A stretch of 64,000 bases of DNA from Tsukamurella ocularis (GTDB taxonomy: Bacteria > Actinomycetota > Actinomycetes > Mycobacteriales > Mycobacteriaceae): positions 1,120,361-1,184,360 of the forward strand of contig NZ_JANUCJ010000001.1 of the NCBI RefSeq assembly GCF_024807615.1, in the 5' to 3' direction. The translations under genes and the position numbers were made by a program. The notes under the pieces were generated by a model. It was not told the origin of the DNA and did not search any database. It worked only from the letters and a program-made list of their open reading frames with translations. Below are positions 17,094 through 25,848 of this stretch, one piece after another; positions within the stretch are counted from its first letter, which is position 1; the number at the start of each line of letters is the position of its first letter.

Positions 17094-19213
17094 GCCGGTA
17101 CCTCCGTCGTTGTGGCCGCCGTGATGCCCTTCGCGCTCTCGATCACGGGACCCATCTTGCGCCGCAGCGCCTCGTAGAACATGTTGAGGGGGAACTCGTC
17201 GGCGAGGACGAGATCCACCAGGGCCTTCGGCGGACCGTCGAGTGGCAGGGCCGACGGGCCCTTCGCCCAGGTCGACCCGGGCCCGGGCGCGACGTAGCCG
17301 GAGACGAATTCGTAGCTCGCGAGCCACTGGCCCACCTTGGAGCGGTCGATGCCGGTGCGGTAGAGCTCCTCGATCTCCTCGGTGAGCCGGATCACCTGGA
17401 GCGGCAGCGCCTTCCAGTCGAAGGAGAGGCGGTTGTCGCGCCAGCGCAGCGCACCGTGTCGGTGCAGGTACGCGAAGAGCAGCTGTCCGCCGAGGCCGTC
17501 GTAGTTGCGCACGCGGTCGCCTGTGATGGGGAAGCGGAAGAGGCGGTCGCAGAGGATCGCCAGCTGTACCGGCAGTCCGTACGGGTGGCCCTCCTGCTGG
17601 AGGCGGTAGGCCTCGCGGAAGGTGGTCAGATCGCAGCGCAGCTCCTCGAGGGAGTACTGCCAGTACGGCATCCGCTGCTTGATCATGAAGGGATCGAAGG
17701 GCAGGTCGCCCCGGCTGTGTGTGCGATCGTGAATCAGGTCCCACAGTGCGAACGTCGACTGGGCGAGGGACTGTGAGGCGACGAGCCGTTCGCCGTCGGG
17801 CGGGAGGCGCAGCGAGAGGATCTCGGCGGCCGCGCTCGTGACCCTCCGGAAGCGGGCGGCCTCGCGGTCGCAGAAGATGGCGCCCCAGTGGAACTCCGGG
17901 GTCTGCGCGACGGTCACGGTCTCGGGGAAGAGCACCGCGGAGTGGGTGTCGTAGCCGGGCGTGAAGTCCTCGAACGTCACCGCCAGGAACTGCCGGTTGT
18001 CGAAGGCGCGCTCGGTCTCGGCCAGCCAGTCGGGCCACGCGACGCGCAGCAGCACTGCCTCGAAGACCTTGCCCGCGTTGCCGTTCTGCGTGTACATGGG
18101 GAAGATGACGAGGTGCTCGGTGCCGTCGACCCGTTCCCGGTCGGGCCGGAAGGCCGCGAGGGATTCGTCGAACTCGGGGCGCTCGAAACCGCCCTCGATC
18201 CACCGTCGGAAATCGAAGGGCAGCGCGGCGAGGTACTCGGCGTCATGCGGGAAGCGGGGGGCCAGCGCGGCGATCCGCGTCACGATCTCGTCGACCAGGT
18301 CGCCGGCCCGGGAGTGATCGGCGGGGTTCGGAACGGCGCCGGACTCGTCCTGCAGGCCGCGCAGGTCCTCCACCGCGGCCTTGAGAGCGAGCCAGTCGGG
18401 AGTGTTCGCGGTGCCGGAGTCGGCGTCGCCGGCGGGGTCCTCGTGCGCGCCCGCAGCCCAGGTGACGGCGTTGGCCCAGAGGGTGCGCTGGTCGAGGTCG
18501 TCGATCGAGTCGTCGCCGACGAGATCGGAGTCCGCGAAGACCACGACCCGCCCGCGGTCCACCTGCAGTGCCGCGGCGAGGGGCCGGCCGGCGGGCGAGG
18601 CGGTGTCGCTGGTGCGGGCCAGGATCGTCGCATCGGGCGCGGCGCCCAGGTCTAGGACGCCGGTGCGGTAGAAGCACGTGCCGTCGACGGCGGCGGCGAT
18701 GCCCTGTCCGCCCAGCTCGGGAGCGATGTCGGAACGGACCCAGGTGGCGTTGCCGCCGTGCCGACGCTCGCCCGCGGCCTCCTGGACGACCACCGACTCC
18801 ACGTGCACGCCGAACCGGCCGAGCAACTCGTCCAGGTTGTTGCCGGAGGTCGCGGTGTCGCATTCGGCGAGCACCACGAGCCCCCCGCCCTCGCGGACGT
18901 ACAGCTCGATCGCGTCGAGCTCGTCGGTGCCGTAGACGGGGGGCAGGTTGCCGGTCACCCGCTCGACGCCCGGCCGCGCGAGGTGCGGCACCACGTAGAC
19001 GTCGGCCGCCGCCAGCTCCGCCGCCCCGATGTGCGGGGCGAGGGCGTCGGTCACCGTCATACCGCGGCGGCGGAGCGTGTCGACGGCCTCGGCCAGGCTC
19101 GCGTCGGCCGGATTCGGGGGGACCATCTCACGGGCCCGGTCGAGCGACGTCGCCCATGCACAGCTCCGCGCCTGCTCCACCTGCACGCGAGGGAACACCG
19201 TATCCTCTGACAT
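17090..19213 (-). CDS. DUF6421 family protein with N-terminal amidotransferase-like domain
   Basis: A 707-residue cytoplasmic protein. Residues about 1-270 look like a class I amidotransferase/DUF4350-type fold: DVYVVPHL, ELYVREGGGLVVLAECD and VVFADSDLVGDD are strand-loop elements, but no Cys nucleophile elbow is evident. Residues about 280-700 match the uncharacterised DUF6421 family as I remember it, with FPMYTQNG, WGAIFCDR and the striking HDRTHSRGDLPFDPFMIKQRMP, whose His/Asp residues could bind a metal. I recall family members of roughly 460 residues, so the N-terminal part looks like an added domain. First gene of the operon, overlapping the SDR start. Biochemical role unknown; linkage to a PLP lyase suggests small-molecule metabolism. 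Confidence 0.65.
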   Translation of the reverse strand: MSEDTVFPRVQVEQARSCAWATSLDRAREMVPPNPADASLAEAVDTLRRRGMTVTDALAPHIGAAELAAADVYVVPHLARPGVERVTGNLPPVYGTDELDAIELYVREGGGLVVLAECDTATSGNNLDELLGRFGVHVESVVVQEAAGERRHGGNATWVRSDIAPELGGQGIAAAVDGTCFYRTGVLDLGAAPDATILARTSDTASPAGRPLAAALQVDRGRVVVFADSDLVGDDSIDDLDQRTLWANAVTWAAGAHEDPAGDADSGTANTPDWLALKAAVEDLRGLQDESGAVPNPADHSRAGDLVDEIVTRIAALAPRFPHDAEYLAALPFDFRRWIEGGFERPEFDESLAAFRPDRERVDGTEHLVIFPMYTQNGNAGKVFEAVLLRVAWPDWLAETERAFDNRQFLAVTFEDFTPGYDTHSAVLFPETVTVAQTPEFHWGAIFCDREAARFRRVTSAAAEILSLRLPPDGERLVASQSLAQSTFALWDLIHDRTHSRGDLPFDPFMIKQRMPYWQYSLEELRCDLTTFREAYRLQQEGHPYGLPVQLAILCDRLFRFPITGDRVRNYDGLGGQLLFAYLHRHGALRWRDNRLSFDWKALPLQVIRLTEEIEELYRTGIDRSKVGQWLASYEFVSGYVAPGPGSTWAKGPSALPLDGPPKALVDLVLADEFPLNMFYEALRRKMGPVIESAKGITAATTTEVPA

Positions 19214-19304
19214 ATCCGTACCGGCCTTTCACCTCTTACGCACGATCTTGACGCAACCTTAACGCCCGAGCGCTCTCGGAGGAAGCGGAACCGGCGCGAT
19301 GGCC

Positions 19305-19865
19305 CTAGCCGCAGCCGCCTTGGATCACGGCCTTCGCCGTGCCCACGAACTGGTAGAGGTAGATCAGCTCCCAGTCGGCGGGTCCGTAGTTGTACTCGCG
19401 GGGCACCGCCCGCATGACGGTATCGCCGGAGAAGCAGTTGCTGTAGATGTAGCGCGAGCGAGTCAGGTGATAGCTCCAGCTGACCACCATCACCGAACTC
19501 CAGCCGTTCTGCCGGGCGAGGCGTTCGGTGAAGATCGCTTCACCGCGGGTGGTGCTCGGCACGGGCACCTCGCAGGTCACGGTGACCTCGCCGATGCGAG
19601 TGCCGCACAGCTCCTGCATCGTTCGGTCGGCGTGACCGTACGGGTTGGACAGGACGACGTTTTTCGACCACCCCTCCTGGGCGAGTCGGACGCCGTATCT
19701 TTCGCGGCCATCGTGCTCCCCGCCGAGCACGATGATCGCGTCCACCTTGCGCAGCGGATCTCCGCTGTCTCTACCGAACAGGAGGTAGCCGACGGAGCCG
19801 ACGGTGGCGAGAGCCACGACGACGGCGAGCGTCAGGGCCCAGAGAAACTTTTGCCATCGCAGCAC
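19305..19865 (-). CDS. YdcF/SanA-like DUF218 protein
   Basis: A 186-residue protein with one N-terminal membrane helix (about residues 8-30) and an outward-facing DUF218 domain. AIIVLGGEHDGRERYGVRLAQEG is the signature first strand with the conserved Arg, STTRGEAIFTERLARQNG is the middle segment, and VSWSYHLTRSRYIY contains the His/Arg pair near the end. Relatives (SanA, ElyC, YdcF) affect the envelope or bind SAM-like ligands, but no enzymatic reaction is firmly known. It ends with two Cys residues (NCFSG and GGCG) that could pair outside the cell. It stands alone, 105 bases downstream of the sugar-acid kinase. Confidence 0.8.
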   Translation of the reverse strand: MLRWQKFLWALTLAVVVALATVGSVGYLLFGRDSGDPLRKVDAIIVLGGEHDGRERYGVRLAQEGWSKNVVLSNPYGHADRTMQELCGTRIGEVTVTCEVPVPSTTRGEAIFTERLARQNGWSSVMVVSWSYHLTRSRYIYSNCFSGDTVMRAVPREYNYGPADWELIYLYQFVGTAKAVIQGGCG

Positions 19866-19970
19866 GCGTCGAAGCCTACCGATCCCTCGTCACGCAGGAC
19901 CGCGAGCCCGACCGCGTCGCGCTGCACGCGACGGTCACCCAACAGGCCCCGTGGCGTTCGATCGCTTGAC

Positions 19971-21092
19971 TCACCACGAACCGGCGTGGAGGCCGCGCGC
20001 GAGATCTTTGAGCAGGTTCGGTCCGCCGAAGCTCCCCGCTTTGATGACGACGGTGCGACGCGGATCGGCGGTATCGGTCCCTGCGACGACACCGGGCGCG
20101 GGCTCGGACCGCACGGTCAGTGCGGTGATGCCGCAGGCGTCCAGCACTGATCGAGCGGTGTCCCCGCCCGTCGCGATGAGGCCCACGCGGCCGGTGACCC
20201 GGCTGGAGACGCCTGCGACGGAGGAGATCCGATTGCGGACCTGATCGGCCGACTGTTCGGATGAGGTGTCAGTGAGGGTGACGATGCCACCGGCGCGGAG
20301 TCCCTCCAGGACGGCGCCGCGCGCGGCACTCACAGGTACACCGGCGAGATCGATCGCCGTCGCGATGGCATTGACATGGGTGAGCTGCGCTGCGCTCGCA
20401 GGATGTTCGCTGCCGACGACGACGAGCACAGGGCCGCCCTGCATCTGCCCGTCCGGTAGCGAGGCCGCGTTGCGGCGCGCGAGGGCACTGCACAGGCCGG
20501 GCGATCCCACCCAGAGGACGCGCGAGAAGTCATGGACCCGTGCCACGAGGTCGTCGAGATCCTGGTCGGTGCTCGCGTCGGCGATGACGATGCCGGTCGC
20601 GGTATCGAGGTCGTCGGGGGCCGAATACGAGCCCGCGAGCAGCTGGGAGAGGCGGGACTCGCGCACGGGATGTGTCCGATCCGACCCGAACGCGGTGAGC
20701 GCGACGGGTATCCCATTCACCTGTTGAACGCCGCCGACCGTCGTCCGTCCCTCGGCGGGAAAGGCGGGGGCCACGATCGTGAGTGGGCGTCCGGTCGCCT
20801 CCTGTGCCGCAGCGATCTCTGTGGCCACGTTGCCGCGCAGAGCGGAGTCGATCGTCTTGACGATGGTCGTCGCGGACGAGGAGGTCATCGCCTCCTTGAC
20901 GGCGTCGGATGCTGGCCCCGGCGCCATGCGTCGGGTGCCGATGTCGATTCCCACGACCTGTGCGTCGACGCTCGACAACGCGGCGGTTCCCAGCCGGATC
21001 TGCGCCGGGAGACCGCGCGCGCCGAACGGCGCCACACCGTCCGCCGCGGACGTGAGGTCGTCCGCGACGACGAGGATGTCGGGTGTCTCCAT
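19971..21092 (-). CDS. Four-carbon acid sugar kinase family protein (DUF1537)
   Basis: A 373-residue ATP-dependent kinase of the OtnK/DtnK family, which phosphorylates four-carbon sugar acids such as erythronate or threonate. VVADDLTSAADG at the start is the substrate-binding domain signature, KTIDSALRGNVATEI follows, and the C-terminal nucleotide-binding half has LIATGGDTARSVLD and KAGSFGGPNLLKDL. ATG at 21092 with a purine-rich AGAAGAA upstream is preferred over the TTG at 21134. Usual partners (a PdxA2-type dehydrogenase, an aldolase or an isomerase) are absent, so it is an orphan here. A possible LysR remnant lies just upstream. Confidence 0.85.
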   Translation of the reverse strand: METPDILVVADDLTSAADGVAPFGARGLPAQIRLGTAALSSVDAQVVGIDIGTRRMAPGPASDAVKEAMTSSSATTIVKTIDSALRGNVATEIAAAQEATGRPLTIVAPAFPAEGRTTVGGVQQVNGIPVALTAFGSDRTHPVRESRLSQLLAGSYSAPDDLDTATGIVIADASTDQDLDDLVARVHDFSRVLWVGSPGLCSALARRNAASLPDGQMQGGPVLVVVGSEHPASAAQLTHVNAIATAIDLAGVPVSAARGAVLEGLRAGGIVTLTDTSSEQSADQVRNRISSVAGVSSRVTGRVGLIATGGDTARSVLDACGITALTVRSEPAPGVVAGTDTADPRRTVVIKAGSFGGPNLLKDLARGLHAGSW

Positions 21093-21239
21093 TGTTCTTC
21101 TGCTCGTGCACACTCTGCAATGATCGCCTTCCAATAACTGCAGGTAAAGCGAGAATTATGCACACTATCAGTGCGTTTTACGCACCTATCGACAGGTCTT
21201 CGGGTGAGTCGGAGCCGGGCGAGCGTGTCCGCCGCGGGC

Positions 21240-21397
21240 GTCCGGCGCCTCGGCTCCTCGCTGCCGGTGTGGAGGTCTTCGCAGACCATCGCCCGGGGGA
21301 CGGTCGGGATGCCCACGCCCGCGGTCGCCGCTTGCAGCGTGAGGTAGAAGCGCTTGTGGCTCTGCTCCCGTTCCTTGATTCGCTGGCAGCCTGTCAC
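21240..21397 (-). pseudogene. Possible remnant of a LysR-type regulator
   Basis: In the 366-base gap between the kinase and the succinate-semialdehyde dehydrogenase, the minus strand encodes FYLTLQAATAGVGIPTVPR followed by a DL-TG turn. This fits the last helix-strand-helix of LysR effector domains, where AxxGxGIxxxP...DL..G is conserved. The frame loses all resemblance afterwards, and no helix-turn-helix part exists upstream. I read it as a decayed gene fragment. A chance match in high-GC sequence is possible. Confidence 0.35.
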
Positions 21398-21458
21398 AGG
21401 CGGAGTCCCGATGAGGGCATGAACACGTGTGCGGCGGCGAGCCGTCGACGCAGTCCGG

Positions 21459-22916
21459 TCAGGATGCGGGGAGGGCGATGTACTTCGTGGTGAGGTACTC
21501 CTCGATCCCTTCGCTGCCCCCCTCGGAGCCGAGCCCCGACTGCTTGATCCCGCCGAACGGGGCGGCCGGGTCGGAGATGACGCCGCGGTTCACGCCGACC
21601 ATGCCGGCCTGCAGCCGTCGCGCGACGCGCTGCGCCCGCCCGATGTTCTCCGTGAAGAAGTACGCGGCCAGCCCGTACTCGGTGTCGTTGGCCATCGCCA
21701 CTCCCTGCTCCTCGGTGTCGAAGCCGACGATCGCGGCGACCGGGCCGAAGATCTCGTCGCGACGGATGCGGGCACCGTCGGGCAGGCCGTCGATGACGGT
21801 GGGCTGGTAGAAGAACCCGGCACCGTCGACCTGCTTGCCGCCCGTGCGGACGGTCGCGCCGGCGGCGACGGCCTCGTCCACGAGCGCGGTGATGGAGTCG
21901 CGCTGCTTGGCGTTGATGATGGGGCCGATCGCGGAATCCGCCTCCCAGCCCGGGCCGACCCGCATCGCCGCGACGCGCTCGGTGAGCTTCGCGGTGAAGG
22001 CCTCGCGGATGCCGTTCTGCACGAGGATGCGGTTGGCGGCGGTGCAGGCCTCGCCGCCGTTGCGCATCTTGGCGAGCATGGCGCCGTCAACGGCTTTGTC
22101 GATGTCGGCGTCGTCGAAGACGACGAACGGGGCGCTGCCGCCGAGCTCCATGGAGGTGCGGAGCACGTTGTTCGCCGCTTGCGCGAGGAGGATCTTGCCG
22201 ACGCCGGTGGAGCCGGTGAAGGAGACCTTCCGCAGCCGGGGATCGTCCATGAGCCCGCCCACGACGGTGGGCGCGTCCAGCGTGGGCAGCACCGACAGGA
22301 CGCCCGGCGGTAGGCCCACCTCGGCGAAGACCTGCGCGAGCAGCAGCATGGTCAGGGGGGTGTCCTCGGCAGGTTTGACGATCACGGTGCAGCCGGCGGC
22401 GAGGGCGGGCCCGATCTTGCGGGTGCCCATGGCGAGGGGGAAGTTCCACGGCGTGATCGCCAGGCACGGCCCGACGGGCTCTTTGACGACGGCGATCTCG
22501 CCGGTGCCGGCGGGCGCGGTCGCGGTGCGGCCGCCGATGCGCACGGCCTCCTCGGAGAACCACCGAAGGAACTCGGCGCCGTAGGCCACCTCGCCGCGGC
22601 TCTCGGGCAGGATCTTGCCCATCTCCAGCGTCATGAGCAGCGCGAAGTCGTCGGTGCGGGCGGCGACCGCCTCGAATGCGGCGCGCAGGATCTCGGCGCG
22701 CACGCGGGGCGCGGTGGCGGCCCACTCGTCGGCGACGGTGCTCGCCGCGTCCAGGGCGGCCGTTGCGTCGGCGGGCGTCGCGTTCGCGACGGACGCGAGG
22801 ACCTGGCCGGTCCCGGGGTTGATCACGTCGAAGGTGCGGCCGGACTCGCTGTGGGTGGACGAGCCGTTCAGCCACAGGCCGGTCGGGACGGAGTTCAGTA
22901 GGTCGGTGGAGTTCAC
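21459..22916 (-). CDS. gabD: NAD(P)-dependent succinate-semialdehyde dehydrogenase
   Basis: A 485-residue aldehyde dehydrogenase that would oxidise succinate semialdehyde to succinate, the last step of GABA breakdown. Class landmarks are ITPWNFPLAMGTRKIGPALAAG, the cofactor loop FTGSTGVGKIL, catalytic Glu in MELGGSAPFVVF and catalytic Cys in NGGEACTAANRILVQ. The C-terminus has GLAAYFFT and PFGGIKQSGLGSEGG. The ECTAANR context is the usual GabD form. GTG at 22916 overlaps the gabT stop (GTGA). It closes a six-gene leftward operon beginning at 30170. Confidence 0.88.
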   Translation of the reverse strand: MNSTDLLNSVPTGLWLNGSSTHSESGRTFDVINPGTGQVLASVANATPADATAALDAASTVADEWAATAPRVRAEILRAAFEAVAARTDDFALLMTLEMGKILPESRGEVAYGAEFLRWFSEEAVRIGGRTATAPAGTGEIAVVKEPVGPCLAITPWNFPLAMGTRKIGPALAAGCTVIVKPAEDTPLTMLLLAQVFAEVGLPPGVLSVLPTLDAPTVVGGLMDDPRLRKVSFTGSTGVGKILLAQAANNVLRTSMELGGSAPFVVFDDADIDKAVDGAMLAKMRNGGEACTAANRILVQNGIREAFTAKLTERVAAMRVGPGWEADSAIGPIINAKQRDSITALVDEAVAAGATVRTGGKQVDGAGFFYQPTVIDGLPDGARIRRDEIFGPVAAIVGFDTEEQGVAMANDTEYGLAAYFFTENIGRAQRVARRLQAGMVGVNRGVISDPAAPFGGIKQSGLGSEGGSEGIEEYLTTKYIALPAS

Positions 22917-24277
22917 GCGGAGGCCTCGCGGATCGCCGTCTCCAGCACGGTGAGGGCGTCGTCGAGCAGGTCGTCGCCGATCACCAGTGGGGGCAGGAGG
23001 CGGATGACGTTGCCGTAGGTGCCGCAGGTGAGGATGACGACGCCAGCGGCGAGGGCCTTGGCCGCGATGGCCTTCGTCAGGTCGGGATCGGGCTCCGAGG
23101 TCCCGGGATGGATCAGTTCGATCGCGATCATCGCGCCGCGGCCGCGGACGTCGCCGATCACGCCGACCTCGTCTGCGAGGGCCCGCAGCCGGGCACCGGC
23201 CCGCTCGCCGATGGCGCGGGCGCGCGCCGGCAGCTGGAGGTCCTCCATGGTGTCCAGCGCGGCGAGCGCCGCGGCGCACGCGACGGGGTTGCCGCCGTAG
23301 GTGCCGCCGAGACCGCCCGCATGCACGGCGTCGAGCAGATCGGCGCGCCCGGTGATCGCGGACAGCGGCATGCCGCCCGCGATGCCCTTGGCCATGGTGA
23401 TGATGTCGGGCACGACACCCTCGTCCTCGCAGGCGAACCAGGCGCCGGTGCGGGCGAAGCCGGTCTGCACCTCGTCGGCGATGAAGACCACGCCGTTCTC
23501 CTTCGCCCAGGCCGCGAGCGCGGGCAGGAAGCCGGGGGCGGGCACGATGAAGCCGCCCTCGCCCTGGATCGGCTCGATGATGACCGCGGCCACCGCGTCG
23601 CCGCCGATCTGCTTCTCGATCTGGCTGATCGCGCGGGCCGCTGCGGCCTTGCCGTCGGCGTCGAGGCCGGCGGCGGCGTCCCGGTACGGGTAGGACATCG
23701 GCATCCGGTAGACCTCGGGCGCGAAGGGGCCGAAGTCCTTCTTGTACGGCATGGTCTTCGCGGTCAGCGCCATCGTCAGGTTGGTGCGGCCGTGGTAGGC
23801 GTGGTCGAAGGCGACGACGGCGTCGCGGCCGGTGGTCAGGCGCGCGACCTTGATCGCGTTCTCCACGGCCTCCGCGCCCGAGTTGAACAGGACGGTGCGC
23901 TTGTCGTGGTCGCCGGGCGTCAGGGCGTTGAGCCGCTCGGCGACGGCGACGTAGCCCTCGTAGGGCGTCACCATGAAGCAGGTGTGGGTGAAGTGCTGAG
24001 CCTGCGTCGCAACGGCTTCCGCGACCCGCGGGTCAGAGGCGCCGACGCTGGTCACGGCGATGCCAGAACCCAGGTCGATGAGCGAGTTGCCGTCGACGTC
24101 CACGATGACGCCGCCGTCGGCGTCCGCGGCGTACACGGGCACCGACGAGCCGACGCCGCCGGCGACGGCGGATCGTCGGCGCTCGGTGAGGCGCGCCGAC
24201 TCTGGCCCCGGGAGGGCGGTCACGAGGTTGCGGACCTGGGGCAGGCGGTAGGTGATCGAGGGGGTCGTTGCGGTCAT
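22913..24277 (-). CDS. gabT: 4-aminobutyrate aminotransferase
   Basis: A 454-residue class III PLP aminotransferase converting GABA and 2-oxoglutarate to succinate semialdehyde and glutamate. Landmarks: DVDGNSLIDLGSGIAV, NSGAEAVENAIKVAR for phosphate binding, AFDHAYHGRTNLTMALTAK, the IIEPIQGEGGF and FIADEVQTGFARTG motifs, and the Schiff-base Lys in TMAKGIAGGMPLSA. Length and the N-terminal SARLTERRRSAVAGGVG segment match actinobacterial GabT. It overlaps the permease gene upstream and gabD downstream by 4 bases each. In this operon its substrate would come from aminobutyraldehyde made by the amine oxidase. Confidence 0.92.
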   Translation of the reverse strand: MTATTPSITYRLPQVRNLVTALPGPESARLTERRRSAVAGGVGSSVPVYAADADGGVIVDVDGNSLIDLGSGIAVTSVGASDPRVAEAVATQAQHFTHTCFMVTPYEGYVAVAERLNALTPGDHDKRTVLFNSGAEAVENAIKVARLTTGRDAVVAFDHAYHGRTNLTMALTAKTMPYKKDFGPFAPEVYRMPMSYPYRDAAAGLDADGKAAAARAISQIEKQIGGDAVAAVIIEPIQGEGGFIVPAPGFLPALAAWAKENGVVFIADEVQTGFARTGAWFACEDEGVVPDIITMAKGIAGGMPLSAITGRADLLDAVHAGGLGGTYGGNPVACAAALAALDTMEDLQLPARARAIGERAGARLRALADEVGVIGDVRGRGAMIAIELIHPGTSEPDPDLTKAIAAKALAAGVVILTCGTYGNVIRLLPPLVIGDDLLDDALTVLETAIREASA

Positions 24278-25848
24278 GGGAGGGTCTCCTTGTCGACGTC
24301 GACGGGGGCGATGGTGCGGCGGAGGGTCTCGCCGCGGAAGAAGGCGGGGTGGGTCGCCCGCCGGACGAGCATGAGGACGGCGCCTAGCAGGAGCAGGCCG
24401 AACCCGATGTAGAAGACGAGCCCGATCCCGAACAGCGAGGAGCCGCTGCCGTTCTCGGGATTCAGACTCTCCTGCACCGAGATCATGAAGACGACCGCGA
24501 GGATCGTGCCGCCGATCAGCGGGAACAGGAACTTGAAGACGATGTTGTGCGGGCCGGTGAAGAGCTCGCGGCGGAAGAACCACACGCACGCGAAGGCCGT
24601 GATCCCGTAGTACCAACAGATCATGATGCCCAGCGCGGCGATCGTGTCCAGCAGGGCGCGGTCGGAGAGGAGCTTCACCACGGCGTAGAAGACGCCCGTG
24701 ACGATGCCCGAGACCACCGTCGCGTAGGTGGGGACGAGGTACCGCGGGTGGATCGTGGCCAGCTTCGCGGGGAAGGCGCCGTAGGAGCCCATCGCGAGCA
24801 TGGTCCGGGCCGCGGGCAGGAAGGTCGTCTGCAGGCTGGCGATCGACGAGGCGAAGATCGCCAGGAACAGCATGAGGCCGCCGAAGTCGCCGAGCACGGG
24901 GTTGGCCAGCGGCCGGAAGACGTTCTCGGAGTTGTCCGGATTGCCGAGCCCCACGCCCTCGGTCCCGACGCCCGCGTACATCATCACGGCGATGGCCACC
25001 AGCAGGTAGGTGATGAGGATCGAGACCACCGCGAGCAGCCCGGCGCGGCCGGGGACCTTCTTCGGGTCCTTCGACTCCTCGCCCAGGGTGAGGCACGTGT
25101 CCCAGCCCCAGAAGGCGAAGATCGATCCGGTGAGGCCGACCACGAAGGCGGCGATCGTGATGCCGGTGAACGGGTTGAACCAGTCGAGCGAGAACGACAA
25201 CCCGGTGGGCACCCCACCGGACCGCACGATCGCCGTGACCGCGAAGGCCACTAGGACCACCATCTGGAAGCCGACGAGCGCGTACTGCACCTTGGCGCTG
25301 GTCGTGACGCCGCGGCCAGAGATGTAGGTGGCGATCACGATGAACACCAGCGTGGTCGCGATGTTGACGGCCTTGTTGGACGCCAGGTCCGCGAGGGAGT
25401 CGTTGCCCATCACCTGCGCGAGGAACAGGTAGAAGTAGTCGACGGCGATCGCCGCCAGGTTCGACAGCACGATGATGGTGGCCAGCACCATGCCCCACCC
25501 GCACATCCAGCCCACGTAGGGACCGAAGGCCTTGGTGGACCACGTGAACGAGGCCCCGCAGTCCGGCACCCGCGAGTTGAGCTCGCGGTAGGCGTACGCG
25601 GTGAGGAACATCGGGATGAAGCCGGCGATGAAGATCGCGGGCATCTTCAGCCCCACCGAGGCGACGATCAGCCCGATGCTGGCCGTGAGCGTGTAACCGG
25701 GCGCCACCGTCGAGATGCCGAGCACGGCGCCCGCGAGAGTGCCGATGCGGCCCTGGGCGAGGCCCTTGTCCACGATGTCGGCGCCGACGGCGGTGCGTAC
25801 CTCGCCGGCCGCGTCCCCGGGGTCCTCGCGGCCCGTGCCGGCGGTCAT
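24274..25848 (-). CDS. APC-superfamily amine/amino acid permease
   Basis: A 524-residue inner-membrane transporter with about twelve helices. The first helix carries GAVLGISTVAPGYTLTASIG, a glycine-rich break like that of LeuT-fold APC importers, then FIPMFLTAYAYRELNSRVPDCGASFTWSTKAFGPYVGWMCGWG. FWGWDTCLTLGEESKDPKKVPGRAG is the helix 6/loop segment typical of amine and amino acid permeases. Joined to gabT and the universal stress protein gene by ATGA overlaps, it most likely imports the amine or GABA consumed by the operon. Putrescine, GABA and aromatic amines are all possible substrates. Confidence 0.88.
   Translation of the reverse strand: MTAGTGREDPGDAAGEVRTAVGADIVDKGLAQGRIGTLAGAVLGISTVAPGYTLTASIGLIVASVGLKMPAIFIAGFIPMFLTAYAYRELNSRVPDCGASFTWSTKAFGPYVGWMCGWGMVLATIIVLSNLAAIAVDYFYLFLAQVMGNDSLADLASNKAVNIATTLVFIVIATYISGRGVTTSAKVQYALVGFQMVVLVAFAVTAIVRSGGVPTGLSFSLDWFNPFTGITIAAFVVGLTGSIFAFWGWDTCLTLGEESKDPKKVPGRAGLLAVVSILITYLLVAIAVMMYAGVGTEGVGLGNPDNSENVFRPLANPVLGDFGGLMLFLAIFASSIASLQTTFLPAARTMLAMGSYGAFPAKLATIHPRYLVPTYATVVSGIVTGVFYAVVKLLSDRALLDTIAALGIMICWYYGITAFACVWFFRRELFTGPHNIVFKFLFPLIGGTILAVVFMISVQESLNPENGSGSSLFGIGLVFYIGFGLLLLGAVLMLVRRATHPAFFRGETLRRTIAPVDVDKETLP

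Noticed and set aside
23108-24412. Plus-strand frame of 434 codons opposite gabT
   Set aside because: No recognisable protein; gabT on the other strand has all PLP motifs.
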